A stretch of DNA of 64,000 nucleotides from Molossus alvarezi (lineage: Eukaryota; Chordata; Mammalia; Chiroptera; Molossidae). The position numbers were made by a program, and so were the translations under genes. The notes beneath the pieces were generated by a model. That model did no database searches and was not told the origin of the DNA. It worked only from the letters and a program-made list of their open reading frames with translations. Of the stretch, positions 48,340-58,174 are shown in pieces. The DNA lies in contig CM073908.1 of the NCBI GenBank assembly GCA_037176705.1, forward strand, positions 130,499,430 through 130,563,429, written 5' to 3'. Position 1 is the first letter of the stretch. Each line of letters opens with the position of its first letter.

Positions 48340-48576
48340 CCTCCCACTCTATCTGAACAAAATATCGAAATATGGTGAGGATAAAAAAAAAAAAAGTGGT
48401 GACTTTAGCCATTTTGGAAATTTACTCAGATTTCCTGGGTCTCTCCCATGTATACAGGAAGTATACATGTTATTAAATTTTAAGTTATTTTTCTACTGCT
48501 AATGTCTCATGTCAACTTGATTATTAGACCAGCCAGAATAATCTAGAAGCATAGAAAATTTTTTCCTCCCTGACAG
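47829..48576 (+). repeat. Solo LTR, ERVL/MLT2-like, split by a VES
   Basis: Sense copy of the LTR family at 1034-1786 and 41195-41690. It starts 'tgtaggtgatttatcacccc' and 'aatatgtctctctggcataa' and ends 'aatgtctcatgtcaacttga', 'agaccagccagaataatcta', 'ttttttcctccctgacag'. A VES at 48164-48395 interrupts it. Confidence 0.7.
48164..48395 (+). mobile_element. VES SINE with (CT)n expansion
   Basis: Head 'gccctggctggtttggctca', 'gggttcggttcccgctaagg', a (CT)n tract at about 48286-48336, and tail 'atatggtgaggataaaaaaa'. An imperfect flank repeat 'ggtgatggctttagcc' / 'gtggtgactttagcc' marks the insertion. Confidence 0.92.
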
Positions 48577-48657
48577 TAATTTCTAAACATATTTCATTAT
48601 TAAATTTTGCCTTAGTCACAATGTGCTTCACCACTATAAGGCAAGAAACCTTACATT

Positions 48658-48675
48658 TGGTGCTGAAACCTGGGA
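48658..48675 (+). promoter_or_regulatory. Retroviral primer-binding site (tRNA-Phe type)
   Basis: 'tggtgctgaaacctggga' lies 2 bases after the LTR end. It differs from the complement of the tRNA-Phe 3' end by two C-to-T changes, as expected of CpG decay. Confidence 0.8.
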
Positions 48676-48766
48676 GAAGCTTGAGCCTTCCTAAGCTGCT
48701 CCTCTCCCTCTCTCCTGAGGAAGACCAGGGACCACCGACCTCCTACCCAGTTCGGTATACAGTGTG

Positions 48767-48772
48767 GTAAGT
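48767..48772 (+). promoter_or_regulatory. Candidate retroviral major splice donor
   Basis: 'gtaagt' in 'agtgtggtaagtcc' about 110 bp after the LTR end and before gag, where the donor for the spliced env RNA normally lies. Inferred from position and sequence only. Confidence 0.45.
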
Positions 48773-48987
48773 CCCCCTGACCCTTGGCCTCCCCTCAGTT
48801 CTTTCAATCTCCAGGGCTTCCTGTCCGTAATTGTGGCCGCATCAGGGACCGCCTATCCATTTCGAGTGTGTGGGGCTCCATGGAGATGTCCCAGATGCTC
48901 CCTACTCTATCCATTCATCCGGTGACCAGAGATTGAGTTTCAGGATGCCAATTCTCATCTCTGATCACTCTGGAACTGAGGCTGACC

Positions 48988-49364
48988 GTGGGCAATAAGG
49001 AATCTCTACCAGACTTGGAGACACCTCTAGGGTGTCTTATACTAAACCTCTCAAAAATAGATCCCTCTCTAAAGAAGAAGAAACTTAGCCTCTTCTCTGC
49101 CGTGGCCTGGCGACAATATCCACTAGACAATCTGTCTAGATGGCCTCCTGAGGGGACTTTTGATTTTAACATACTCACTATCTTAGATAACTTTTGCCAA
49201 AGAAATGGGAAATGGTCGGAAATCCCTTACATTCAGGCCTTTTAGTACTTGGGCTCCCGTCCTAACCTGTGTGCCTCCTGCTCCACGGCTCAGGTCCTTC
49301 CAGCCAAGGATACCCCCTCCAACCCCTCCTCCTTCTCCTGGTCCTTATTCCAGGAATTTCCAGT
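48988..49364 (+). pseudogene. ERV gag matrix N-terminus, truncated
   Basis: The gag matrix domain targets assembly to the membrane. The frame opens with Met-Gly (myristoylation-type start) at 48988. It contains the gammaretroviral matrix pattern 'TPLGCLILNLSK' and, further on, 'WRQYPLDNLSRWPPEGTFDF' and 'NFCQRNGKWSEIPYIQAF'. A TAG at 49243-49245 interrupts it; the same frame goes on into a proline/serine-rich stretch. Near 49365 the sequence changes to env. Capsid, nucleocapsid, protease and polymerase are absent. Confidence 0.88.
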
Positions 49365-51020
49365 AATACTAACCAGATTTATGCCTATGTCTAGCATTTC
49401 TATATACAAGAAAGCTGGACTAAAGGTGGGGCTACCCACACCCACTTCATAGCTACAGGAGACTGCCAACCCAGAGGATGCCAGGCACAGGTAACCATCG
49501 ACCTAAAAACGCTAAACATGAAGTCTCTCCCAGGAGGCCTGCACAATCCTGGTCTCTGCTTCCTTTATGATCAACAAAAGGATTACTGCCACTGGTGGCC
49601 TGACACCTATAATGGGTCATGTACCCATTATACTCCTCTTGTGTCATGCACCACGCCCACAACCCATCTTCAATGCTAAGTTCAAATGGTAAGGGACACT
49701 TTAAACTTACCATTAAAGATCCTTGGGATGAGTGGTGGGTGAAAGGAGTAGATGGAAAAATCTATGCCAGATACAGAGACAGCTACCCTTTGGGTACCCT
49801 GAGAATTTTTCAGACCTATACCCGCATCATCTCAGAACCCATAGAACAACTGGAACAAATGTTCAATACCATCCTACACAATGAAGCTGCCCTGGACAGT
49901 CAGCTGCACCCCCGAATAGACCCCTCAACTCACCCATTCTCCTGGCTGGCCCTGATACGTCAAGGGGCAGAAATCTTGAACCACTCCGGACTGGGTTACT
50001 GACTGCTTCATATGTGCTTTTCTTGGCTGTTTACTCCTCATGACAGTTCCCCTAATCCAGGGCTTCAATGACAGCCCACCCTTTCCTCCACTGACAGAGG
50101 TACTGCTATTCCAGGAATTCCTCACCCCAAACTTCTCTATCTGTTACATAGGCTCTTTTACCTCCTCATCTCATGTCCCTGGCAACTCCACTATCGTGGT
50201 CACTGCTTTAACTAATGCACCACCTGGAGGATTCTTTTGGTGCAATGAAACCCTAACTAAATCTGTAAACACCTCATCCCCTTTTCCCTGCTTACCAATT
50301 ACCCTAGTGCCCCAACTTATGATGTATGGCCAAACAGAATTCCTTTCCTTGCTATCCCAACCGGCCCGCTGGGAGAAAAGAGCAGTCTCTCTCCTGGTCC
50401 TGGTGGGGCTCTCTTTAGCTTCCTCCCTTGTTGCCGCAGGTATGGGAAGTGGCACAATAGGACACAGCATAACAACTGCTTCTCAGCTAGAAGAAAAACT
50501 CCACATAGCCATAGAGGCATCAGCAACATTCCTAGCCTCTCTCCAGGGCCAGATCACCTCCATTGCTCAGGTTGCACTCCAGAATCGACGGGCACTAAAA
50601 CTATTAACAGTGGACAAGGGAGGGACCTGTCTCTTCCTCCAAGAACAATGCTGCTACTATATCAATGAGATTGGTTTAGTAGAAGAAAATATCAATGTCC
50701 TGAATCACCTGCAAGATGAGCTCTGCAGGAAGCAGACAACGGATAACCCCTTCTCAGGATGGTGGCCATCACCAGCATTTACATGGATTGTACCCATCCT
50801 AGGCCCTCTCCTAATTATCTGCCTGTTACTGATGTTTGCTCCTTTTTCCCTCAGATTTTTACAAAGCCACATCTGCGAGGTTTCTCGAGTAGCTGTCAAC
50901 CAGATGCTACTTCACCCCTACATGCAAATCCCTTCTGAGCTGCCGACCACTGACCTTCCCTCCCCACGATGCCCCTACCCAGCAGGAAGCAGCCAGACAG
51001 AAAATGGCACCCATATCTAA
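49365..51020 (+). pseudogene. ERV envelope (env) pseudogene; TM part still open
   Basis: Env normally mediates receptor binding (SU) and membrane fusion (TM). The signal peptide and true start are missing. The SU part (49365-50039) has stops and a frame change near 49690 that is reversed near 49978. A CXXC-type SU motif 'CFIC' sits at 50004-50015. From 50040 a 326-codon frame is open. It contains a cleavage-like 'RWEKR' (residues 110-114), a hydrophobic fusion-peptide-like stretch (115-138), an immunosuppressive-domain-like region (about 181-196), CX6CC (C197, C204, C205), a membrane span (about 249-275) and a cytoplasmic tail. Without the SU start no complete Env can be made from this copy. 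The open TM frame may be chance or relatively recent decay. Confidence 0.88.
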
Positions 51021-51035
51021 CACAAAAGGTTGGAA

Positions 51036-51373
51036 TGTAAGGTCAGCAGGCTCCAAGGAGTCACATGACTTCGGGGAAAGAGACGACCGGAGGAGAAATT
51101 GAAACCTAACTCGGGACTTTCCAGCCTACCCAGATGCAACCTTCATTATTGCTTATAGCAGAATCACCCCACCTTACCCCTCGACCAATCAAATACCTCC
51201 CCTCCTCATTCCTCAACCTCCCCTATAAAACTTTCCTGGGCAGACATAACGGTGCGACTTCCCTGGCCCGAACCCCCTGGACCAGCGAACCTTGGCAAGG
51301 AGTGTTCCAATAAAACTTTCTTGCCCGCTTTTGTGGCTCTGTTTCTCTTTCTTCCTCAGTGAGAAACCTTACA
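51036..51373 (+). repeat. ERV 3' LTR
   Basis: It has perfect short inverted ends 'tgtaaggt' / 'accttaca'. Inside are 'gaccaatca' (CCAAT type, about 51183), 'ctataaaa' (TATA type, 51223-51230) and 'aataaa' (51309-51314), in the right order for U3-R-U5. It is short at 338 bp. A purine-rich 'acaaaaggttggaa' precedes it, a weak polypurine tract. Confidence 0.88.
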
Positions 51374-52054
51374 ACCACAAGTCAACCAGAGATTTACTTG
51401 TAAACTAGAAGCCAAAGCATTAGGATAGAATGAAATAATTCCTGCTAAAGGAATTTTTAAGCAACAGATCATTTACTGTCAAGCTCAAAATAATTCAACA
51501 TAGGAATGCCTAAGGGGGCCTTGAAACAAATTGTCCCCATTTTGGATTTCACAATTAAAAAGGAAGATGGCCTTGCAAACATCTTTCTTTCCAGAAATAT
51601 GAGGGTGTCTGGAGTTCTGACCCTGGCAGAGATCAACTGCTGCATATTAAAAAAGTGTGCCCCCAATTGCATACCTGGGATGACAATGCTGGCTGGCTTG
51701 GTGAGTCACTCAGCCCCTCAGGACATTTTTGCAAATAGAAGAAAACACATCAGGACCTTTCTCAAAAATTAAATCAGCAAGCTTCCTAGTTATCCTCCTG
51801 ACTTAAGTAGAGGGAGTACATTCCTATTCCCTGAAGCACCTTGTAATAGCAGAGGTGCCTGAGCACAGTTCAGAGACACCTTTAGCATGAATGGGAGCTG
51901 GAAAAAAATAGCCTTTTCAGAATATAAAGCAGGAAAAGTCTTCTCTTCACATAAACCTGTATGTAATACTTTTATAAAAAGTAAGTACTTTGTAGGATCT
52001 AAGCATGGGATCTCTAAGCAAGGTCAGAATTTTAAGAAATAATTTTATCTACTT
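51374..52054. other. Unassigned sequence
   Basis: Follows the 3' LTR. An 88-codon frame at 51506-51772 has no motif. No gene or repeat recognised. Confidence 0.4.
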
Positions 52055-52069
52055 GGAATCTGCTTTTTT

Positions 52070-52317
52070 TTTTTTTTTTATCCTCACCTGAGGACATTTT
52101 TCCATTTTTTGTTCAGGTAGACTGGGAGGGAGAGAGAGGAACAGAGAGAGAGAGAAACATCGATGTGAAAGGGACACATAGAGTGGTTGCCACCCGCACA
52201 ACCGACCAGGGCTGGGGACAAACTGCAACCAAGGTACGCGCCCTTAGCAGGAACCGAACCCAGGTCTCTCAGGACCGCAGGCCGACGCTCTAACCGCTGA
52301 GCAAAACTGGCCAGGGC
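52070..52317 (-). mobile_element. VES SINE
   Basis: Reverse-complement head 'gccctggccagttttgctca', 'gttcctgctaagggcgcgta', tail side 'atcctcacctgaggacat' and poly-T. Perfect 15 bp TSD 'ggaatctgctttttt' at 52055-52069 and 52318-52332. Confidence 0.96.
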
Positions 52318-52454
52318 GGAATCTGCTTTTTTAAATAGAGGTATGAAATACATGTTTCCATGGGTATGTATGGGTAAATACTACAATCTATCCTCAGCTT
52401 TCTATACCTATTTTAAACTTGGCTTTGGCCAATGGTTTTAAATACTGTGTGCCA

Positions 52455-53000
52455 TACTCTCAGCAGTGCAGTCCCATAGAACGTCATGCTATGATGAAAA
52501 TGTTCGATATCTACATTGTCCAATATGGTAGCCTCTGACCACATCTGACTATTACACACTTGAAATGTGGCTATTGAGGCTGAAGAACTGGATTTTTAAT
52601 TTGGTGGGGTAAGTTTTAATTGGAGAGCTTTGGAAGTGGACCATTTTAAGGTAAGGGGCTTCAGCCCTGGATCTTCCTGGAAAATGGACCATTTCTTTAT
52701 GAAAGGGTTCCACCGTTCAAGTTTCAGTTGTGTTCCAATCCTTTGGTTCCATGGAGGATTGGGGGTGTGAGACTTGGGTTCTGGTTGCAGATGGAGGTCC
52801 AAGTTCTCTCCTCTGTGCATGCTTTGGCTGCATGGCTTGCAGTTTTGGTGTTCTCTGAAAAGCAACTTCAGTTTCTTTTTAGCAACAGGATAGGACCATT
52901 TGAAGCTGATTCTATGGTTACATTAACTTAAATTGAAACAGCCACATGGGGCTAGTAGCTACACTGTTGGTATTGGGCAGCGCAGCTTGAGAACAGCTAT
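52455..53000. repeat. hAT MITE with an unexplained insert
   Basis: Outer parts match an old MER5/Charlie-like MITE: 'cagtgcagtcccatagaacg', 'tgtccaatatggtagcctct', 'cacttgaaatgtggctattg' on the left, 'cagccacatggggctagtag' and 'attgggcagcgcagct' on the right. About 300 bp of unrelated, less AT-rich sequence (about 52604-52913) separates them. Confidence 0.6.
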
Positions 53001-53860
53001 TTTCAAGCTTTAATATGCACCACAGGATCTTGTTCAAAGGAGAATTCAGATGCAGTGTGTCTGGGGTGGGACCTGAGAGTCTGCATTTCTAGCAAATCCC
53101 AAGTGCCACTGCTGCTGCAGCTCCACAGACCCCACTGCAAGTATCAGGGATTTTTTTAGAAGAATCCTTCTCAAACTTTGATGCATGTTACAATAACTCG
53201 GGGAATATTAAAAAACACTAATGCCCAGGCCGAACCCAATGCCAAAGAAAGAAGGAAGGCTCTTAGTTAGACACACGTGTCTGTATTTTTACATCTCTCT
53301 AGGCAATTTCAATGTCTAGCCTAGTTTGAGAACTAGTGCTTTGTAATGGGTGCTTATTATAATTTAGAGTGCAGAGGAATCACCTGACGATCTTGTTTAA
53401 ATAGCGAGTCTGACCCTTTGGGGCAGGGCCTAAGGTTTTTGCATTCTAGTAAGCTTCCAGGTACTGGTCTGCTCTAGACATTGCTACTGAAAGGGTGTAT
53501 CATGGACCAGCATAATTAGCACCACCCACAAGCATTTTAGAAATGCAGAACCTTGGGCTCCCACTAGAAAAATTTAATCAGAATCTATTTTTGAACAGCA
53601 TTCACAAGCAATTTGCATATATATTATAGTTTAAGTGGCACTATGCTGAAATTAATATTTTGTTATTACTGAGTTTGAAGAGTGTTGGGAGTAATTGTTA
53701 AGGTTAGTTCAAGCTCAGTGATTCTCAAAGTATGATCCCAGGTCCAGCAACATCTGCATCACTCCCAGCTTATCTGGAGATAGGGCCCAGCAGTTTGTGT
53801 TTGATGGAACTCTTAGGGTGATGTTCATGTATATTAAATTTTGAGAAATACTACTCTGGC
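53001..53860. repeat. Cluster of MER5-like hAT MITE fragments
   Basis: Several consecutive pieces show the pattern 'ctcaaacttt...tgcat...atcacctg...gagaactagtg': about 53001-53150, 53158-53340 ('ttctcaaactttgatgcatg' to 'ctagtttgagaactagtg'), 53341-53500, 53500-53600 and 53710-53860 ('agtgattctcaaagtatgat' to 'aaattttgagaaatactact'). Borders are approximate. Confidence 0.55.
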
Positions 53861-54104
53861 TTTTGTTGGGTTCAGAATTCTGAAAAAATAAGCTCTATTA
53901 ACATTTATTTTGTATAGCTGTTGTAATGTATACAAAACAGATACCAATGCTTCATACACACAGTATTGTGCATCATCTAAAAAGGGACCATGTGTCTCAA
54001 GAAAAAATACTGTCACAAAGATGTTCAATTAATATTATTAAATAAATGATTGAAAGGTTATTTCTGAATAAAATATATAATATACATAATTTTTAGAATC
54101 TTTC

Positions 54105-54440
54105 AGGATGATCTTTTAAAATGCAAAACTAATTATTCTAATTCCTCACTTAAATCCTTTAATGTCTTACCATTTCTGTAAGGATGAACCTAAAACTCCT
54201 TAAATTGATCTATAGGATCTGCCACACTCTATACCACCGTCCATTATCACCACTCTCGATGACCACCACTCAGCTCTCTAATAAATTTTTTCTAGTCTTC
54301 CATCACTTTGGTCTTTGAACCATACTCATTTCTACCTCAGGACCTTTGTACATGATGTTCTTTCTAAAGAGATAGTTCTTTGCATACCTGCTCCATTACT
54401 TAGTTAACTAATTCTCATCCTTTGTTTGCTAAAGGTGGGT
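54105..54440 (+). repeat. LINE-2 (L2) fragment
   Basis: 'caggatgatcttttaaaatg', 'aattcctcacttaaatcctt', 'cctaaaactccttaaattga', 'atctgccacactctatacca' and 'tacctcaggacctttgtaca' follow the L2 3'-region order closely. Confidence 0.7.
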
Positions 54441-54824
54441 CCTGTGCCCCATGGATTTATGTAGCTTCATTCTCCCCTGTCTCTACATACCTATGGAGGT
54501 GCTCTAACTGGCCAATTGCTGTCATAGGTCATGCACAGACAAGTCATATATATTCTCTTTTTAGAAAATAATAAACAAATTTTAACTGCTGCCATCAGAA
54601 TTTACCATTATTTTCAACATCATCCTAAGCCTTCTGTAATTAATGCTTTCCATCAGCAATGAGTTTTGTCATGTTGTTTTGTATATATAACATACAAAAT
54701 AATTTTTTTAATTATGTGCTCTTGAAGATTTTTAGATAATTTCTATAATGAGTATAAGAAGCATCTAATTCTGTATATGCTATTTAATTAGACTAGAAAT
54801 ATTTTTTAAAAATTTAAATTACCC

Positions 54825-55681
54825 GACTTCCGGTTAAGATGGCGGCGTAGGTAAACGCGGTATTGCGTCCTCCCACAACCACATCAAAGTTACAACTAAA
54901 CTACAGAACAACCATCATTCAAAACCCCCTGAAATCAAGCTGAATGGAAGTCCTACAACTACGGAATTAAAGAAACATCTGCATCGAAACTGGTAGGAGG
55001 GGCAGAGGCAGACGGGCTGGTCCCACACCCACATGTGGCAGATAAAAATCAGGAGGACACTTGGGCAGGGAAGGTCCTCCCTGAGGATTGAGGGGTCCCC
55101 ATCTCACACCAGGTGCTCCGCTCAGGGTTCCAGTGCCAGGAAGAGAAGTCCCCATAACTTCTTGCTGGAAAAACCAGCGGGCACTGAGGCTCAGGGATGC
55201 TGACGCAGCCAGAGCCCCAGGCAGCTCCTTAAAGGGCCCGCACACAAACTTATCGGACTCTCTCCCTCTAAGCTCAGAGAGGAAGCAGCTCGAGGGGTAC
55301 CATAGACATGCACGGAAGGACTGAACTGTTTGGCACTGGAGCGAGGGCTGGAGAGGGGGCTTTCTCCTGGACAAACGTGCTGTCAGAGGCCTTTGTTTTT
55401 TTGGTGAGCCCTTCTCTGGGGCGGCAGACAGCCGCCATATCAGGGACTCTAGCAACCTGGCTCACACTGGTAGCCCCAGCCTGGGGACTTCCAGAGGCCC
55501 CGCCCCACCCAACTTTCAGGCCCACCCAAGTTGTTGCCACTTGCTTAATCATAGGATTGGCCTATCTTGGATCCTGCTTCAGGTTTTCCTAAATTCTTTC
55601 AAACAAACAGCATTTGGTCTCAGCTAGCCCCATACCTCTCGTTATGTAATACACAGAAACAAACACAGGGAGGCAGCCAAA
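54825..55681 (+). promoter_or_regulatory. Half-L1 5'UTR / promoter region
   Basis: GC-rich leader starting with an ETS-like 'acttccgg' (54826-54833) and a YY1-like 'aagatggcggc' (54836-54846) about 12 bp from the start. This is the same placement as the YY1 site of human L1. It lacks any long sense coding frame. Promoter role inferred from these sites. Confidence 0.65.
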
Positions 55682-56626
55682 ATGAGGAGACAAAGAAACA
55701 GGTCCCAAATGAAAGAACAGAACAAAACCCTAGGAAAAGAACTAAGTGAAATGGAGATAAGCAACCTAACAGATGCTGAGTTCAAAATACTGCTTATAAG
55801 GATGCTCAATGAATTTAGTGAGAACCTCAGTGAACATAGTGAGGAACTCAAGAGCATAAAAAAGGACCAGTTAGAAATGATGGATGCACAGTCAGAAATG
55901 AAGGAGGCATTAACCGAAATAAAGAATAATTTACACCGATTCAATAGTAGAGTACGTAAATCCAAGAAGCAAACCATCTATTTGGAATATAAGGAAGCAA
56001 AAAACGCCCAATCAGAACAGCAAAAAGAAAAAAAGAATCCAAAAAATGAGGATAGTGTAAGGAGCCTCTGGGACAACTTCAAGCGTGACAACATTCGCAT
56101 CTTGGGGGTGCCAGAAGGAGAAGAGCGAGAATAAGAAATGGAAAACCTGTTTGAAACAATAATGACAGAAAACTTTCCTAACTTGGTGAAGGAAACAGAC
56201 ATACAAGTCCAGGAAGCACAGAGAGTCCCAAACAAGATGAACACCAAGAGGCCCACACCAAAACACATCATCATCAAAATGCAAAAGGTTCAAGACAAAG
56301 AGAGAATCTTAAAAGCAGCAAGAGAAAGGCAGCTAGTTACCTACAAGGGAGTTCCCATAAAGCTGTCAGCTGATTTCTCAAAAGAAATTTTGCAGGCCAG
56401 AAGGGAATGGCAAGAAATATTCAGAGTGATGAAAACCAAGAACCTACAACCAAGATTACTCTATCCTGCAAAGCTGTCATTTAGAATTGATGGCCATATA
56501 AAGACTTTCCCAGACAAGAAAAGGTTAAAGGAGTTCATCACCACCAAATCATTATTATATGAAATGTTGAAGGGTCTTCTTGAAGAAAAAGATAAAAAAA
56601 AATATGAACAAACAAAATGGCAATGA
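55682..56626 (+). pseudogene. Half-L1 ORF1, one stop codon from intact
   Basis: ORF1p-like RNA-binding protein of 315 codons. An N-terminal basic start ('MRRQRNRSQMKEQNKTLGKE') leads into a heptad-rich coiled coil (about residues 20-105). The RRM-like part has 'DNIRILGVPEGEE', then 'MTENFPNLVKETDIQVQEAQ', and the C-terminal domain has 'ERILKAARERQLVTYKGVPI' and 'LQARREWQEIFRVMKTKNLQ'. The only break is TAA at 56132-56134 in the linker just after 'GEERE'; the downstream Met at 56138 is in frame. It is complete to the C-terminus, unlike the L1 ORF1 at 34865-36029. Confidence 0.9.
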
Positions 56627-57107
56627 ATACATATCTATCAACAATGGAATCTACAGACAAAATGAACAGGCAGAACAGAAACATTCTCATAGATACAGAG
56701 AACATTTTGTTGGTTGCCAGATGGGAGGGGGGTTGGGGGAATGGGGGAAAAAGGTGAAGGGATTAAGAAGTACAAATTCATTGCTAGACTAACAAACCTC
56801 AAAGGGAAAGGGGTTGGGGGGTGGGAAGACATAAACAAAAGAACTTATATGCATAACCAATGGACACAGACAATAATGTGGGAAAAGGCGGGAGGGGGGC
56901 AGGAGTGGGGAGGAGAGGGTCAATGGGGGAAAATGAGGAACATCTGTAATACATTCTACATTCAACAATAAAGATTTTTTAAAAATTTAAATTACCCTGA
57001 ATGCTGGAAATAAATCATTTTAATCCAAGTAAATATTATAAAGTATTTCAGTAATTTCAAGAAGGAGGAACACAAACATAATCTAGAGATAATTCTCAAT
57101 TAATATA

Positions 57108-57226
57108 CAGGGTGTGGCAAAAGTAGGTTTATAGTTGTGAGTACATGAAACACAGAGTTTTATTCATATTATTATTTTTTGTATCATTTTCCGTGTGAAC
57201 AACTGTAAACCTACTTTTGCCCCATC

Positions 57227-57231
<5 letters not shown>
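57108..57231. mobile_element. mariner MITE, right end merged with (TG)n
   Basis: The left end 'cagggtgtggcaaaagtagg' and the right end, read inward, 'cgggatggggcaaaagtagg' are inverted repeats of about 31 bp with few mismatches. Target dinucleotide TA precedes the left end (57106-57107); on the right a (TG)n tract follows. About 124 bp, non-coding. The termini resemble mariner families known in vesper bats. Confidence 0.85.

Positions 57232-57262
<31 letters not shown>
57229..57262. repeat. (TG)n microsatellite
   Basis: About 16 TG units starting exactly at the end of the mariner MITE. Confidence 0.97.
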
Positions 57263-57265
<3 letters not shown>

Positions 57266-57639
57266 ATATAACTTTCCTGTTTTTAAATGATCTGAAACTG
57301 TTAGAAGTCACCATTGTCTTTTAAGAAGATTAAAGAATATGATTATTGCTTTAACTGGAAGTAATTAATTGGGTAGGCTAGATTATTCTGCAGTAAAAAC
57401 AAGCTCTAAATTTTAATGATATTTTAAAAAACAAAAAACAAAGTATTTCTCAGTCATGTACCATGCATGTGGGACATGGTGGACTGGCTGAGGACTCTGC
57501 TCCACATTGTCTCAACACAAGACCAATTCTGATGTAGACCAATTCCATTGTCTCAAACATTAGGGTTGCTTTGGTAAAGTTAAAGACAGAGCATTGTGAA
57601 TCTACTTTAAAAAATGTCTAATATTTTAAAATCTTAAGG
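57263..57639. other. Possible old interspersed repeat, not named
   Basis: 'ttgggtaggctagattattc', 'tgcagtaaaaacaagctcta' and 'aggactctgctccacattgt' resemble a common mammalian dispersed repeat, but I cannot assign the family. No gene. Confidence 0.35.
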
Positions 57640-57942
57640 TTTTTCTAGGTTTATTGACATATAATTGATATATAACATTGTGTAAATGTATGGTGTTGAA
57701 TTTGTGTAAAATTGTGGTTACAATGTGTTGATTTGATACATTTATATACTGCCAAATGATAATACCTTAGCGTTACCATTTTTTTTTTTTTTTGTGGTGA
57801 GAACATTTAAGAACAGCTCTTTTAATAACTTTCAAGTATAAAATACATTACTGTTAACCATTGTCACAATTCTGTGCATTAAGAACTTATTCATTTTATA
57901 ACTGGAAATTTGTATTCTCTGACCCATATCTCTTACTTCTTT
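57640..57942 (-). repeat. Old L1 3'UTR fragment, antisense
   Basis: 'ggtttattgacatataattg', 'ttgtggtgagaacatttaag' and 'gcattaagaacttattcatt' are antisense L1M 3'-end blocks, parallel to 17240-17520. A VES inserted at its right side. Confidence 0.7.
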
Positions 57943-58160
57943 CTTTTTTATTAATATTTTTTCTTTATTGATTTTAGAAAGAGAGCAAGAGAGAGAGAGA
58001 TAGAAACATCAATGAGAGAGACCATCGATTGGCCACCTTCTGCATGGCCCCAACTGGGGATTTAGCCCACAACATGGACACATGCCCTGACTGGGAATCA
58101 AATCGGTGACCTCTTGGTGCATGGGTCGACGCTCAACCACTGAGCCACACTGGTCAGGCC
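57943..58160 (-). mobile_element. VES SINE inside old L1
   Basis: Reverse-complement head 'gcctgaccagtgtggctcag', 'gcagaaggtggccaatcgat', A-rich tail. Perfect 14 bp TSD 'tctcttacttcttt' at 57929-57942 and 58161-58174. Confidence 0.96.
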
Positions 58161-58174
58161 TCTCTTACTTCTTT

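Larger units (their letters stand above)
48645..51373 (+). mobile_element. Collapsed class I endogenous retrovirus (ERV-F-like)
   Basis: Order seen: the last 11 bp of a 5' LTR ('gaaaccttaca', 48645-48655, identical to the 3' LTR end), primer-binding site, leader with a splice donor candidate, start of gag, then directly env, then a 338 bp 3' LTR. Most of gag and all of pro/pol are missing, and the rest of the 5' LTR is gone. The Phe-tRNA-type primer site plus gag and env features place it with gammaretrovirus-like class I ERVs, near the F group by inference. It is an old relic that cannot make virus. Confidence 0.9.
54825..56974 (+). mobile_element. Complete half-L1 (HAL1-type) retrotransposon, no ORF2
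   Basis: A 5'UTR (54825-55681), a single ORF1 (55682-56626) and a G-rich L1-like 3'UTR ending 'caacaataaagattttt', with nothing resembling endonuclease or reverse transcriptase. A perfect 23 bp repeat (54802-54824 and 56975-56997; begins with six T, ends 'aaattaccc') flanks it, so it inserted whole. The 3'UTR shares 'atgcataaccaatggaca' with the window's L1s, suggesting L1 proteins moved it. Half-L1s are a known class of LINE-1 derivatives. Confidence 0.9.

Noticed and set aside
50040..51020. Env open frame as a domesticated syncytin-like gene
   Set aside because: It starts at an internal Met after the CXXC motif, has no signal peptide or intact SU, and upstream env and gag are broken. An open frame alone is not evidence of function.
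52596..52865. 89-codon antisense open frame
   Set aside because: No motif, inside an insert of unknown origin; kept only as part of the repeat-cluster finding.
35643..56134. Stops in the same ORF1 region of both the L1 and the half-L1 as a shared programmed recoding site
   Set aside because: On alignment the two TAA codons lie about four codons apart and arise at different positions; they look like independent decay.
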